The notes: generated from the sequence alone by a model not told the origin. A stretch of 64,000 bases of DNA from DATKLL01 sp035542475 (GCA_035542475.1 DATKLL010000189.1:14060-78059), one strand, 5' to 3'; shown: positions 22,248 through 31,390, numbered from the stretch's first letter. A program made the numbers and translations.

Positions 22248-24554
22248 ATGGCAGCACAAAAAACTGACGTGATAAAGAGGATGCGCTACCATTTTTCCGG
22301 CATTGTCCAGGGTGTGGGTTTTCGTCCCTTTATTTATCGCATCGCCACGAGGAATTCGCTGACAGGATTCGTCCAGAACCGCTCTGACGGCGTCATTGCG
22401 GAGGTGGAAGGTCCGGAAGAATCCATAGTTTCCTTCATATCCGGGGTAAATAAGGAACTCCCGCCGCTTGCCGACATTTCCAATATTCTCCGCAAAGAGA
22501 TTGCAGTCAGGAATGACAAAGTATTCCGGATCAGTGAAAGCAAAACCGGCGGACTGGGAAAGGTACTTATCACACCGGATATCGCTACATGCGGTGATTG
22601 TTTTAAGGAACTTTTTGATCCCGAAGACCGAAGATACCGGTATCCCTTTATCAACTGTACAAACTGCGGCCCGCGGCTGACGATTATCAAGGACATCCCC
22701 TATGACCGGATTAACACCTCCATGTCGTGTTTTCCCATGTGTCTCTCGTGCCGTGCAGAGTACGAAAATCCGGCGGACCGTCGTTTTCACGCGGAGCCTA
22801 ATGCCTGTCCCGTCTGCGGACCGTCACTCGAACTCCTTGATGAAGAGGGTAAAGTCCTTACTGAAGAAGAACCCATACAGAAAACCACAGCACTGCTTCT
22901 TGAAGGATACGTAGTCGCCATAAAAGGCCTGGGGGGTTTTCATCTTGCCGTTGATGCCGCTAATGACGAAGCTGTAAAAAGATTGAGGTCACGGAAGTTC
23001 AGGGAGGAAAAACCTCTGGCCATCATGGTGAAAGATATCGATGTCGCCGGGCGGCTTTTCAGGATAGATAAGGAGGAAGAGGCGCTGCTCAAATCTCCCC
23101 AAAGGCCGATTGTCCTGGCTGAAAAAAGAAAAACAGGGGCAGTCTCTTCTGCCGTCGCCCCGGGAGTCTCCAATCTTGGGATCATGCTTCCCTACACCCC
23201 TCTGCATCACATGCTTTTAGAGAAACATTTCCAGGCCCTCATCATGACCAGTGCAAATCAAGTCGATGAACCTATCTGCATCGCAAACAGAGAAGCTATA
23301 AAGCGACTGAAAGGCATAGCGGATTACTTCCTCGTACACAACAGGGATATCCTCGTCAGGTGCGATGATTCCATTGCCACGGTATCTGCAGGGAAGAAAA
23401 GAATGCTCCGGCGGTCGAGAGGATTTGCCCCGAAGCCTGTCATCCTGAAAAAGTCTTATCCCGAAATTCTTGCCCTCGGCCCCCAGATGAAGACGACCAT
23501 ATGCATTTTGAAAGGAAACTTTGCATTCCTGAGCCCGCATATCGGCGATATGGAAACGCCGGAGGCAAGGGATTTTTACCGGGAGAGCCTTGCCCTCATT
23601 CAGAAAATTGCGGAGTGCCAGCCGGATATTATTGCCTGCGATCTGCACCCGGCATATTACACCACCAAGCTTGCCGAAGATCTTACCTCTTCCCGGATCA
23701 TTCGTGTCCAGCACCACCACGCCCACATCGTAAGCGCAATGGCGGAAAACGGCATCGACGGAGAGGTCATCGGCCTTGCAATGGACGGGACCGGATACGG
23801 TCTGGACGGCACGGTGTGGGGCGGGGAATTCCTCGTCGCCGATGAAGCGAACTTCACACGCATTGGCCACATCATGAACTACCTGCTTCCCGGCGGTGAG
23901 AAGGCCATCCGCGAACCGTGGCGTATTGCCGTGAGTCTGTTGAAAGAAGCATACGGCGATAACTGGCCGGGTGTTGCAGAAAAATTAAAAATTGTTCCTA
24001 AGAAAAATTATTATGAAATGATGGACAGGGTTATGACCCACAGGTTTAATTCTCCGGTGACATCAAGCTTAGGGAGGCTCTTCGACGGCGTTGCTGCTAT
24101 TCTAAGAATCCGTCAAAATGTGACCTTTGAGGGGCAGGCTGCGATGGAGCTCGAAGCCACAGCGAAAAGTAAAATCGGCATCATATTGCCGTTTGATATT
24201 TCTAATACTGATGATGTCTTTTGTCTGGATTTTTCACCCATGATTCGTAAAATTGTTGATGAGATCATGGCAGGTCGGACCAAGGCGGAGATTGCGTACT
24301 CATTCCATCTGACCTTGCCGGCAGCATTTCGCAGTATGGCGGATGCGATACGTAAGCGTACGGGACTAAACCGGGTTGTCCTCAGCGGCGGGTGCTTCCA
24401 GAACCGCCTCCTTACGGAGGGAACGATTGCGGAGCTTGAGAAAGCCGCCTTCGATATTTTCTTCCATGAAGTATTGCCGTCCAACGACGGTTGCATCTCT
24501 CTCGGCCAGGCAGTCTGCGCGGGGGCGCAGGTGATAGGAAGAAGGATAACCTGA
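22248..24554 (+). CDS. hypF: Carbamoyltransferase HypF
   Basis: 768 residues, full length. Order: acylphosphatase-like domain (RYHFSGIVQGVGFRPFIYRI), two zinc fingers of the CxxC-x18-CxxC type (TCGDCFKELF with NCTNCGPR; CFPMCLSCRAEYE with NACPVCGP), YrdC-like domain (AIKGLGGFHLAVDAAN, LMTSANQVDEPI), and the C-terminal carbamoyl transfer domain with VQHHHAHIVSAMAE, AMDGTGYGLDGTVWGGEF and VLSGGCFQNRLL. HypF makes the thiocarboxamide on HypE that becomes the cyanide ligands of [NiFe]-hydrogenase. It follows hypD and runs convergently into the ATP-grasp gene, leaving only 19 bases. Confidence 0.97.
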   Translation: MAAQKTDVIKRMRYHFSGIVQGVGFRPFIYRIATRNSLTGFVQNRSDGVIAEVEGPEESIVSFISGVNKELPPLADISNILRKEIAVRNDKVFRISESKTGGLGKVLITPDIATCGDCFKELFDPEDRRYRYPFINCTNCGPRLTIIKDIPYDRINTSMSCFPMCLSCRAEYENPADRRFHAEPNACPVCGPSLELLDEEGKVLTEEEPIQKTTALLLEGYVVAIKGLGGFHLAVDAANDEAVKRLRSRKFREEKPLAIMVKDIDVAGRLFRIDKEEEALLKSPQRPIVLAEKRKTGAVSSAVAPGVSNLGIMLPYTPLHHMLLEKHFQALIMTSANQVDEPICIANREAIKRLKGIADYFLVHNRDILVRCDDSIATVSAGKKRMLRRSRGFAPKPVILKKSYPEILALGPQMKTTICILKGNFAFLSPHIGDMETPEARDFYRESLALIQKIAECQPDIIACDLHPAYYTTKLAEDLTSSRIIRVQHHHAHIVSAMAENGIDGEVIGLAMDGTGYGLDGTVWGGEFLVADEANFTRIGHIMNYLLPGGEKAIREPWRIAVSLLKEAYGDNWPGVAEKLKIVPKKNYYEMMDRVMTHRFNSPVTSSLGRLFDGVAAILRIRQNVTFEGQAAMELEATAKSKIGIILPFDISNTDDVFCLDFSPMIRKIVDEIMAGRTKAEIAYSFHLTLPAAFRSMADAIRKRTGLNRVVLSGGCFQNRLLTEGTIAELEKAAFDIFFHEVLPSNDGCISLGQAVCAGAQVIGRRIT

Positions 24555-24573
24555 TTCCTACACGGCTTTATTT

Positions 24574-25596
24574 TTATATATAGTGTTTTCTAAAGATGGG
24601 ATGACGTTGGGCGGCAAGATTGACTATATGGCTGATCATCTGCCCGTGTGAATAGCCTGCAAAATCGGCGGCACATGCCGTGCTGGCTTCTGCGCTGATG
24701 TCGGAATTGGGATTAACATCCAGGATGTAAAAAATACCATCCCGGAGCCTGATGTCAAGCCGGGCATAGTCGCGACAGCCGATAGTCCTGTATGCAAGAA
24801 TACTGGTCTGCTTCAACCGTTCATACTCATCTTCATTCAGAGGCGCAGGCAGTTGCAGGCCGATCTTCATATAATGGGATGAGCCGGGCTTGAACTTTGA
24901 ATCGTATGTGCAAAGACGGTCACGTACATTATCAAAGGCCATAAAATCCATTTCTGCCGGCGGCAGCATTTCAATGAAACCGTTGCCCCAGAGAGAAACA
25001 TGAAATTCCCGCCCGTCAATAAAATCCTCAACAAGAACCGGTTGGCGGAAAACATCTAGTACGTAAGCAATCCGATCCTTCAACTCATCCGGCGACATAA
25101 CTACGGCATCGGTAGTCACACCGTAACTGCAGTGTTCCCGTGATGGTTTCACAATGGCCGGGAAGCAATGCCAACCATCGATATCCGGAGAATCATAAAC
25201 ACGCCATTGCGGTGTAGGTACACCGGCTACCTCCAGCAGGCGTTTGACTTCCTGCTTATCCCAGCATGAATGTAATGCATCGGGTGTTGAACCGGTATAA
25301 GTAAAATTGAATTCTTCGAGTATCCTGGCGGCAAGCGCCTCACTGTGCGGTATACCCGGGATATCTTCACACCAGTTGAAGACTATATACTGGTCAGGAT
25401 CATAACAACTAAGGCACGCGCCAAGATCAGTATTGCAAACAGGTATATTGTTGACGGGATGTCCCTCTGATTGAAGGGCTGACTCAATCTTCGCGGCTTC
25501 CTGGAGTGCCAGATATATATCGGCCGGATCCCATGCATGATCGATGTTGTGAAGCAGCAGGACCGGTAGATCGGTGCGTCTCCTGGCTAAAGACAT
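24574..25596 (-). CDS. ATP-grasp ligase of the D-alanine-D-alanine ligase type
   Basis: 340 residues. The pre-ATP-grasp domain contains VFNWCEDIPGIPHSEALAA and TYTGSTPDALHSCWDKQEVK, matching D-Ala-D-Ala ligase-like proteins; the grasp domain has FPAIVKPSREHCSYGV and VEDFIDGREFHVSLWG, and the metal-binding end is LDVNPNSDIS. Length and order are close to Ddl, but the sequence is divergent and it sits away from any cell-wall genes, so its substrate is probably another amino or carboxylic acid. It lies between hypF and the leftward Fe-S/hypBA genes. The ATG has AGGAGG nine bases upstream. The leader contains a 17-base palindrome and a larger folded region, which could regulate it. Confidence 0.8.
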   Translation of the reverse strand: MSLARRRTDLPVLLLHNIDHAWDPADIYLALQEAAKIESALQSEGHPVNNIPVCNTDLGACLSCYDPDQYIVFNWCEDIPGIPHSEALAARILEEFNFTYTGSTPDALHSCWDKQEVKRLLEVAGVPTPQWRVYDSPDIDGWHCFPAIVKPSREHCSYGVTTDAVVMSPDELKDRIAYVLDVFRQPVLVEDFIDGREFHVSLWGNGFIEMLPPAEMDFMAFDNVRDRLCTYDSKFKPGSSHYMKIGLQLPAPLNEDEYERLKQTSILAYRTIGCRDYARLDIRLRDGIFYILDVNPNSDISAEASTACAADFAGYSHGQMISHIVNLAAQRHPIFRKHYI

Positions 25597-25617
25597 GTTG
25601 CACTACCTCCTTATATG

Positions 25618-25634
25618 ACTGCTCCTGGAGCAGT
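25618..25634. promoter_or_regulatory. Perfect 17-base palindrome upstream of the ATP-grasp gene
   Basis: ACTGCTCC-T-GGAGCAGT is an 8-bp perfect inverted repeat 21 bases before the start codon and just before the ribosome site. There is no T run, so it is not a terminator. It could be an operator or an RNA stem affecting ribosome access. Confidence 0.5.
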
Positions 25635-25660
25635 TAATGATAACCAAGATATTTTCAGAA

Positions 25661-25770
25661 GCCGTACCATATCCCCCTCAAATCGGGATGTGGTCCTCAC
25701 TCCAGGAAGTTGACAGTGCAACTGCGGCATGCCCCAACAGCTCCACAGAAATTTAAATTCTGGGTACGGC
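25661..25770 (-). ncRNA. Candidate structured leader RNA of the ATP-grasp gene
   Basis: GCCGTACC and GGTACGGC close a 110-base region. Inside are CAGAA/TTCTG around an AT-rich loop, CAGT-TGC-ACTG, and a 7-9 bp stem near the base (25669-25675 with 25685-25691). The multi-stem layout in the 5' leader resembles a riboswitch or regulatory RNA, but no known class was recognised. The strand is inferred from gene context; one inner stem pairs slightly better on the opposite strand. Confidence 0.35.
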
Positions 25771-25903
25771 GTTTAATAGAATGATCTGTCGAGCAGCCTT
25801 CTTTTTTGTTCCCTCTTTTTTTTATATTAATTTTCTCTTAAACAATTTCACTGAATATTTCAAGAAATATTTTTCAAATTTTAAATTTTTTTTATTCGCT
25901 GCT

Positions 25904-26986
25904 TTACTTTTTCATGATTTTTGAAAAATGTTCTAGCTTACCTTTTTCCTTTAACACCTTCATTCCCATTTCCTGAGATGTAGCCGGTATGTCCGGCTGC
26001 ACGCTGCGCCTCACTAATCTCATGGCCTTCGCCGGACACGCGGAAACACAGAGTCCGCAGCCTATACATTTATTATTATCGACTACTGCCAGATTATTCT
26101 TTAATTCAACAGCACGCACAGGACACCGCTCATCCACGCAGATACCGCACCCGGAACAGGCATCGCCGTCAACCTGAGACTGGAAGCCGCTTACAGCAAA
26201 GCCGTTCGCTAAATTGAGTCTAGTGCGGCATGTCAGGATTACGCAGCAACAGGGACAGCAATTGCAGATGAAGCTCGCTCCATCCGCACTGTTGCTGCTG
26301 GTATGCACCAGCCCCGCCTCTTCCGCACTATCCAGGATACGAATTGCTTCTTCCCTGCTTATCTCACGGGCGTACCGGCGTTCTACCAGAAAGCGTGCTG
26401 CTCCGCCGAAAAAGAAACACGCCTCCGTGGGAGCATGACATGCGCCAACGCTGACGCGGCACGCACAGCGGCCGAGGGCGATATACTCCTCATTCTCTAT
26501 TAGCTTCGATACCTCTTCGTATGGATGAATATGGAGAGTAGCATCCAAGGCGCGTCCGACAGGTACAACGCGCGCCATCGGTGTCGGCTTCCCCGCAAAA
26601 GATTCACTCAGCCCTTCTTTGCGATATTTGGTCCAGAGCTTCCCCAATCTTTCATGAAGAGGACTCCCCTTGCCGCGCATCAGGGGATATTCAAATAAAC
26701 CAAGAATGGTCGGAAGCAGACCGTAGAACAGTTTGCCGTCTTTCTCACGGGAAAAAATAACTGCCTTATCGGCCATGAATTCGAGGAGGTACTCTGCTTC
26801 ATCGACTGAAATACCGGCAGCGGTTGCTATGTCTTCTGCCGGCTTTGGTGCAAAGCTCATGTGCACGGCAATCTCCGCCTCTTCAGGTGTAAAGAGATAG
26901 CGAAGGATTTCATCAAAGACCTTTGACTTTGGCGCACCCGATGGGTGGGCATCAAGAATTTCGCGCAGCCTTTCGTAAACGTCCAC
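25904..26986 (-). CDS. Fe-S protein with HTH-like N-terminus and two 4Fe-4S clusters
   Basis: 360 residues from a GTG at 26986 with AAGGG seven bases before it. The N-terminal part (about 25-85) looks like a winged-helix segment (AEDIATAAGISVDEAEYLLE). The middle has cysteine-rich motifs (GRCACRVSVGACHAPTEACF, FICNCCPCCCVILTC), and the C-terminus is a two-cluster ferredoxin (CSGCGICVDERCP and CIGCGLCVSACP). Proteins of this architecture are common in anaerobic Deltaproteobacteria and their role is not established; electron transfer to or from a hydrogenase or Hdr system is likely. It starts 15 bases after the hypB stop, so it belongs to the hypA-hypB unit. Confidence 0.82.
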   Translation of the reverse strand: MDVYERLREILDAHPSGAPKSKVFDEILRYLFTPEEAEIAVHMSFAPKPAEDIATAAGISVDEAEYLLEFMADKAVIFSREKDGKLFYGLLPTILGLFEYPLMRGKGSPLHERLGKLWTKYRKEGLSESFAGKPTPMARVVPVGRALDATLHIHPYEEVSKLIENEEYIALGRCACRVSVGACHAPTEACFFFGGAARFLVERRYAREISREEAIRILDSAEEAGLVHTSSNSADGASFICNCCPCCCVILTCRTRLNLANGFAVSGFQSQVDGDACSGCGICVDERCPVRAVELKNNLAVVDNNKCIGCGLCVSACPAKAMRLVRRSVQPDIPATSQEMGMKVLKEKGKLEHFSKIMKK

Positions 26987-27001
26987 AAGCGAACCCTTTC
27001 T

Positions 27002-27682
27002 TCATGATTTTGCAGAACGCATACAGATGTTGATTTCATCCGCGAGCCAGCGAGTCCACGTCACTATGCCCTCTCCCGTTTTGCATGATACCTCGATAAT
27101 CTTGATTTTGGGATTAAGCTTGAAGACTCGTTCCTTCAAAACATCCATATCAAAATCGGCAATGCCCATATAATCTATCTTATTGACTATCAGGACATCG
27201 CATATGCTGAACATCAAGGGGTACTTGAGGGGTTTGTCATCACCTTCCGGAACACTCAGGATCATCGCCTGCTTATTGGCGCCAGTGTCGAATTCCGCGG
27301 GGCAGACCAGATTCCCGATATTCTCGATCATGATGAGATCGAGATTTATCAGGTCCATTTCATCCAAAGCCATTTTAATCATCGATGCATCCAGATGACA
27401 AAATCCTCCCGTCTTTAACTGAACCGCCGGGACGCCCTCTTTGACGACCGTCTCCGCATCGACCACGGAGTCTATATCACCCTCGATTACCCCGATTCTG
27501 AATTTGTCCTTCATACTTCTGACCGTATTTACGATAAGGCTTGTCTTCCCTCCGCCCGGTGAGGCCATAAGGTTCAGCATGAAAACTTTATGCCGCTTGA
27601 GGTTCCCTCTGATCTCATCAGCAAGATCCTTGTTATCGGACAGGATGTCCTCCTTGATTTCTATCAAACGTATGTCTGCCAT
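27002..27682 (-). CDS. hypB: Hydrogenase nickel-insertion GTPase HypB
   Basis: 226 residues. P-loop SPGGGKTS (41-48), metal-binding segment TGGFCHLDASMI and ENIGNLVCPAEFDTG that form the G-domain nickel/zinc site, and the base-binding NKID motif. There is no His-rich N-terminal nickel-storage stretch. HypB hydrolyses GTP to drive nickel transfer with HypA into [NiFe]-hydrogenase. It lies 47 bases after hypA and 15 bases before the Fe-S protein gene. GAGGTG a few bases before the ATG is a good ribosome site. Confidence 0.96.
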   Translation of the reverse strand: MADIRLIEIKEDILSDNKDLADEIRGNLKRHKVFMLNLMASPGGGKTSLIVNTVRSMKDKFRIGVIEGDIDSVVDAETVVKEGVPAVQLKTGGFCHLDASMIKMALDEMDLINLDLIMIENIGNLVCPAEFDTGANKQAMILSVPEGDDKPLKYPLMFSICDVLIVNKIDYMGIADFDMDVLKERVFKLNPKIKIIEVSCKTGEGIVTWTRWLADEINICMRSAKS

Positions 27683-27729
27683 TATGTCACCTCTCTTTTG
27701 CCGACTTTACAAATCTAATTTACTCTCTT

Positions 27730-28080
27730 CTACGAGATTGTTATATCCTTTATATAAAACTCCCTGCCGGACGTCAGTGTAACCTTCACCCCGTGGCACT
27801 GAGGACATGTAAAATCTTTTGTATCACTTAAAGAAACCTGAAAAGTGTTCTGACATTCGTTACAACGAAATATAATCGGTGATCTCTCAATATCAAGTTT
27901 CGCGCCCTCCGCAATAGTGCCCTTGCTGAGATAATCAAAGTAGTGTTGAATACATTCACCGACAAGCTCACTGAGTTCTCCTATCTTAAGACCTATAGTG
28001 AGAACTTTTTCCGCCTTGTTTGTCTGGGCATGCTTCAGAACGATATTAAGAATACTCTCTGTCACAGATAGTTCATGCAT
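27730..28080 (-). CDS. hypA: Hydrogenase nickel metallochaperone HypA
   Basis: 116 residues, normal size. It starts MHELSVTESIL with the nickel ligand His2, and the zinc site is C73-x-x-C76 (FRCNECQ) and C92-x-x-C95 (FTCPQCHG). HypA delivers nickel to the hydrogenase large subunit together with HypB. It is first in a leftward unit hypA-hypB-Fe-S protein. The other hyp genes in the window (hypD, hypF) lie on the opposite strand, so the set is split into two units; no hydrogenase structural genes are present. Confidence 0.96.
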   Translation of the reverse strand: MHELSVTESILNIVLKHAQTNKAEKVLTIGLKIGELSELVGECIQHYFDYLSKGTIAEGAKLDIERSPIIFRCNECQNTFQVSLSDTKDFTCPQCHGVKVTLTSGREFYIKDITIS

Positions 28081-28304
28081 ATTTGATTATCTCCTCAAAA
28101 TCTTCCTTACACGAACAGAATACAAAAGATCAATCAAAAAAGATATTGAAACTGTCTCTATTCATAATGATCCTGAGTCTCATTTCGGGCAAAGCGGGAA
28201 ATCTCGAAATTAAAAATAGCAAGATACCTAATCAAGTTATGAATGACAACGGATGACACGTAACCTGCTATAGGCAACGACCGAAATTCTATTCTTCTTT
28301 GTTA

Positions 28305-28367
28305 TTGACAAAACGGCACCTCTTATATACTAATCAATTGACACACTATCTACGGCAGACATAATAT
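28305..28367 (+). promoter_or_regulatory. Two tandem sigma-70-like promoters for the DedA gene
   Basis: The nearer promoter has TTGACA at 28338-28343 and TAATAT at 28362-28367 with an 18-base spacer, but its -10 box is only 12 bases from the ATG. The farther one has TTGACA at 28305-28310 and TATACT at 28326-28331 with a short 15-base spacer. Either could drive the gene. Confidence 0.5.
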
Positions 28368-28379
28368 CTCAAATATAAT

Positions 28380-29042
28380 ATGGACCTGATTTTTTATTTT
28401 GTTGATTTCTTTGTTCACCTCGACCGACATCTTGCTGCGATCATTCAGAGTTTTGGCGGTTGGACATATTTCATTTTTTTTCTCATAATTTTTTGTGAAA
28501 CCGGTCTCGTCGTTACCCCTTTTCTACCCGGAGATTCCCTCCTTTTCGGGCTTGGAACATTCGCCGCTCTCGGCGCACTTCAGGTCGAATGGCTGCTTAC
28601 TCTCCTCTCCATTGCCGCCGTCGCCGGAAACACCGTGAATTACGTGATAGGAAAGTTTGTAGGTCCGAAAGTATTTCATGAGGAAAATGTCCGTTTCCTT
28701 AACAAGCAGTACCTTGACCGAACCCATGATTTTTATGAAAAGCACGGAGGTAAAACGATAGTCATAGCAAGATTCATCCCGATCATCCGCACCTTCGCAC
28801 CTTTTGTCGCCGGGATCGGGAAAATGACCTACTCACGTTTTACCTGTTACAATGTCTTAGGCAGTGTGGCATGGATCACAATTTTTATAATGGGTGGCTA
28901 CTATTTCGGCAACCTGCCGACTGTCAAGAGAAACTTCACCCTCGTCATTTTTGCGATCATTATAATATCCGTGCTCCCCGTCGTAGTGGAATATCTTCGC
29001 CAGCGCGGCCGGACAGGGGCAGAAAAACATGCAGAAAAGTAG
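28380..29042 (+). CDS. DedA family membrane protein
   Basis: 220 residues with four or five hydrophobic segments. Family hallmarks are FCETGLVVTPFLPGDSLLF near the N-terminus, the re-entrant VNYVIGKFVGPKVF, and the central signature FYEKHGGKTIVIARFIPIIR-TFAPFVAGIGKM with the conserved arginines. DedA proteins help recycle undecaprenyl phosphate or other lipids and maintain membrane potential and drug resistance. It is followed after 48 bases by a membrane protein gene and then by glmM, all rightward, giving a small cell-envelope set. Confidence 0.93.
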   Translation: MDLIFYFVDFFVHLDRHLAAIIQSFGGWTYFIFFLIIFCETGLVVTPFLPGDSLLFGLGTFAALGALQVEWLLTLLSIAAVAGNTVNYVIGKFVGPKVFHEENVRFLNKQYLDRTHDFYEKHGGKTIVIARFIPIIRTFAPFVAGIGKMTYSRFTCYNVLGSVAWITIFIMGGYYFGNLPTVKRNFTLVIFAIIIISVLPVVVEYLRQRGRTGAEKHAEK

Positions 29043-29090
29043 CAGTTGTTTGCACATTAAGAATTCTTTGTCCTTGAATGGAGAAAAGAA

Positions 29091-29939
29091 ATGAAAAAAA
29101 ATGCGCTTCTTATATTTCTCATGATTGCAGGCTTATTGCTATTTCTATCTTCAACAGTCGGAGCGGAAAGTACAAACATATTTAAGATCGGCAGCAATGT
29201 GACAATCGAGGAAGGCACGAAGGTTCGCAATGTCATTGCAATCGGTGGGCAAATTACTGTAGACGGTATTGTTGAAAACAACGTTGCATCCATAGGGGGA
29301 TCTATAGTTCTGACAAGGACAGCCGTTGTAGGCGGCAGCGTTTTTACTCTCGGCGGGATCATTGTCAGGGGAAGAGGTTCGGAAGTCTATGGTACACTTA
29401 CTGAGATTAATACTGATGATATCTCCTCAGCTATAACTAACGCCTTGAGTGAAGAATGGGAGGGATGGTCCTGGATTTTTGCCATTGTCTCATTATCCAT
29501 TTTTCTCGGCGTCCTTCTTGTAACCATCTTGACCGTATTTTTGATTCCGAAACCTGTACGTCTGATTTCATCAGCCATCAGGGAAAAGCCTTTCAAGGTC
29601 ACCGCCTGGGGTTTGACAGGGCTGATATTGGTTGTACCGCTGGCGGTGCTCCTGGCTATTTCAGTTATAGGTATAGTTTTGATTCCTCTGGAAATGGCCA
29701 TCGTTCTGTTTGCGGTTATCCTGGGTTTCATCGCGGTTTCACAACTTGTCGGCCGGAAACTATTTACCGTTTTAAAAAGGCACGATCAAAGCCTGATGCG
29801 TGAGACAATCTGGGGACTCATCATTATATGGTTGATAGGATGGATACCTTATGTGGGCTTGATGATCAAGATGTGCGCCATTGTCCTTGGCCTGGGGGGA
29901 GTTCTTTTGACAAGATTCGGCACCAACCCAAACGTATGA
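29091..29939 (+). CDS. Membrane protein with bactofilin-like beta-helix N-terminus
   Basis: 282 residues. A signal peptide (about 1-25) is followed by short repeats of the polymer-forming type (KIGSNVTIEEGTKVRNVIAI, GQITVDGIVENNVASIGGSI, AVVGGSVFTLGGIIVRG, about 30-105) and then four hydrophobic segments from about 130 to 275. The combination of an exported beta-helix and a membrane C-terminus occurs in hypothetical envelope proteins of many bacteria; the beta-helix probably sits outside the membrane. Function is unknown. It lies between dedA-like and glmM genes and may be co-transcribed with both. Confidence 0.75.
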   Translation: MKKNALLIFLMIAGLLLFLSSTVGAESTNIFKIGSNVTIEEGTKVRNVIAIGGQITVDGIVENNVASIGGSIVLTRTAVVGGSVFTLGGIIVRGRGSEVYGTLTEINTDDISSAITNALSEEWEGWSWIFAIVSLSIFLGVLLVTILTVFLIPKPVRLISSAIREKPFKVTAWGLTGLILVVPLAVLLAISVIGIVLIPLEMAIVLFAVILGFIAVSQLVGRKLFTVLKRHDQSLMRETIWGLIIIWLIGWIPYVGLMIKMCAIVLGLGGVLLTRFGTNPNV

Positions 29940-30008
29940 TCACATTAACTTCATCCCTGTTGCAAAATTATTCCGATTATTGTAGAAACCGATGCTAGGA
30001 GGTTCTCT

Positions 30009-31358
30009 TTGGGAAAACTTTTTGGTACGGACGGCATAAGGGGCATCGCCAATGAATATCCTATGACGGCTGAAATGGCCCTGAACATAGGCCGGGCTAC
30101 TGCCCATCTGTTCAAGAAGAAAGGCCATGTTCCGAAGATCATTGTCGGCAAGGATACCCGTATTTCCGGCTATATGTTTGAGAGCGCCCTCGTTTCCGGA
30201 ATTTGCTCTATGGGAGTGAATGCCATCATGGTCGGAGTTATGCCTACACCAGGCATCGCATTCCTCACAAGCAGCATGAGGGCGGACGCAGGTATTGTCA
30301 TATCCGCATCCCACAACCCCCTCCAGGATAACGGAATCAAGATATTCTCCAGTGAAGGATTTAAGCTTCCTGACGAAAAGGAGCTTGCCATAGAAGATTT
30401 CATTTTTGCAAACAGCTCATATGAGCATAAACCTTCACCGGGAGATCTGGGCAAGGTTTATCGTCTGGATGATGCAAGGGGTAGGTACACGGTTTTCCTG
30501 AAACATACTTTCCCCAAGGAATTCACCCTGGAGGGAACAAAGATCGTCCTCGATTGCGCAAACGGAGCAACCTATAGAGTAGCGCCGGATACTTTTTTTG
30601 AGCTGGGTGCTGAGGTGACTACCTTGTTTGATCATCCCGATGGCGTAAACATTAACGTTGATTGCGGGTCCCAATACCCTGAGAAACTCGCCAAAGAAGT
30701 AGTTAAGAGAAAAGCGGAGGTTGGATTCGCCTTCGACGGGGATGGTGACCGTCTTATTGCCGTTGATGAAAAGGGCTGTGTCTTAACGGGAGATCAAATA
30801 CTTGCCGTCTGCGCGAGCATGATGAAAAAAGAAGGAACCCTCGCCAATAATTTAGTCGTAAGAACCGTAATGAGCAATATCGGCCTCAGTGTCGCCTTTG
30901 AAAAACTGGGTATTGATTCTGTGCTTACCAAAGTGGGAGACAGATATGTCCTGGAAGAAATGCTGAGCAGAGGCGCAGTGATCGGCGGAGAAGACTCAGG
31001 CCATCTGCTTTTTTTGCAGCATCACACAACGGGAGACGGCATCATAACGGCTTTGCAGTTGCTGACTGCCATGAAGAGAGAAGGCAAGCCCCTTTCCAAA
31101 CTTGCAAAAATAATGACGGTCTTTCCCCAGGACCTGATTAATATAGATGTCAAGACGAGGCCCGATTTGTCCACCGTACCGGAAATCGCAAATGTGATTA
31201 GAGATGTCGAGAAGGCTCTGGGAAACAGGGGCCGCGTCCTCGTCCGCTATTCGGGAACACAGAATATGTGCCGCGTCATGGTGGAAGGTCCTACCCACAA
31301 AGAAACAAAAAAGCATTGCAAGCGGATTGCCGACGTTGTGAAAAAAAAGCTCAACTGA
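30009..31358 (+). CDS. glmM: Phosphoglucosamine mutase GlmM
   Basis: 449 residues, family length. It starts at TTG 30009 with AGGAGG six bases upstream; the start LFGTDGIRG is typical. The phosphoserine loop is ISASHNP with catalytic S101, the metal loop DGDGDR is in FAFDGDGDRLIAVD, the sugar loop is GGEDSGH, and the phosphate-binding site is VRYSGTQNMCRVM (most members have SGTEP or SGTEN; Gln here is a small variation). GlmM converts glucosamine-6-phosphate to glucosamine-1-phosphate on the way to UDP-GlcNAc for peptidoglycan and lipopolysaccharide. Confidence 0.95.
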   Translation: MGKLFGTDGIRGIANEYPMTAEMALNIGRATAHLFKKKGHVPKIIVGKDTRISGYMFESALVSGICSMGVNAIMVGVMPTPGIAFLTSSMRADAGIVISASHNPLQDNGIKIFSSEGFKLPDEKELAIEDFIFANSSYEHKPSPGDLGKVYRLDDARGRYTVFLKHTFPKEFTLEGTKIVLDCANGATYRVAPDTFFELGAEVTTLFDHPDGVNINVDCGSQYPEKLAKEVVKRKAEVGFAFDGDGDRLIAVDEKGCVLTGDQILAVCASMMKKEGTLANNLVVRTVMSNIGLSVAFEKLGIDSVLTKVGDRYVLEEMLSRGAVIGGEDSGHLLFLQHHTTGDGIITALQLLTAMKREGKPLSKLAKIMTVFPQDLINIDVKTRPDLSTVPEIANVIRDVEKALGNRGRVLVRYSGTQNMCRVMVEGPTHKETKKHCKRIADVVKKKLN

Positions 31359-31367
31359 ATGAATCCA

Positions 31368-31390
31368 AAAGCAAGCGTGCTTTCGATTTC
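31368..31390 (+). terminator. Weak terminator after glmM
   Basis: AAAGCA and TGCTTT form a 6-bp stem around AGCG, followed by a T-rich stretch, between convergent glmM and the DinB-like gene. Confidence 0.4.

Larger units (their letters stand above)
25597..25903. other. Intergenic region, 307 bp, with palindrome and foldable leader
   Basis: Between the ATP-grasp gene and the Fe-S protein gene. It holds a 17-base palindrome (25618-25634) and a set of stems enclosed by an 8-bp closing pair (25661-25668 with 25763-25770). The far part (25800-25903) is T-rich and featureless. No open frame looks coding. Confidence 0.5.

Noticed and set aside
22212..22790. Minus-strand open frame opposite hypF
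   Set aside because: Fully inside a well-conserved gene, with no recognisable domain.
23217..23870. Second minus-strand open frame opposite hypF
   Set aside because: Shadow of the HypF carbamoyltransferase domain; no features of its own.
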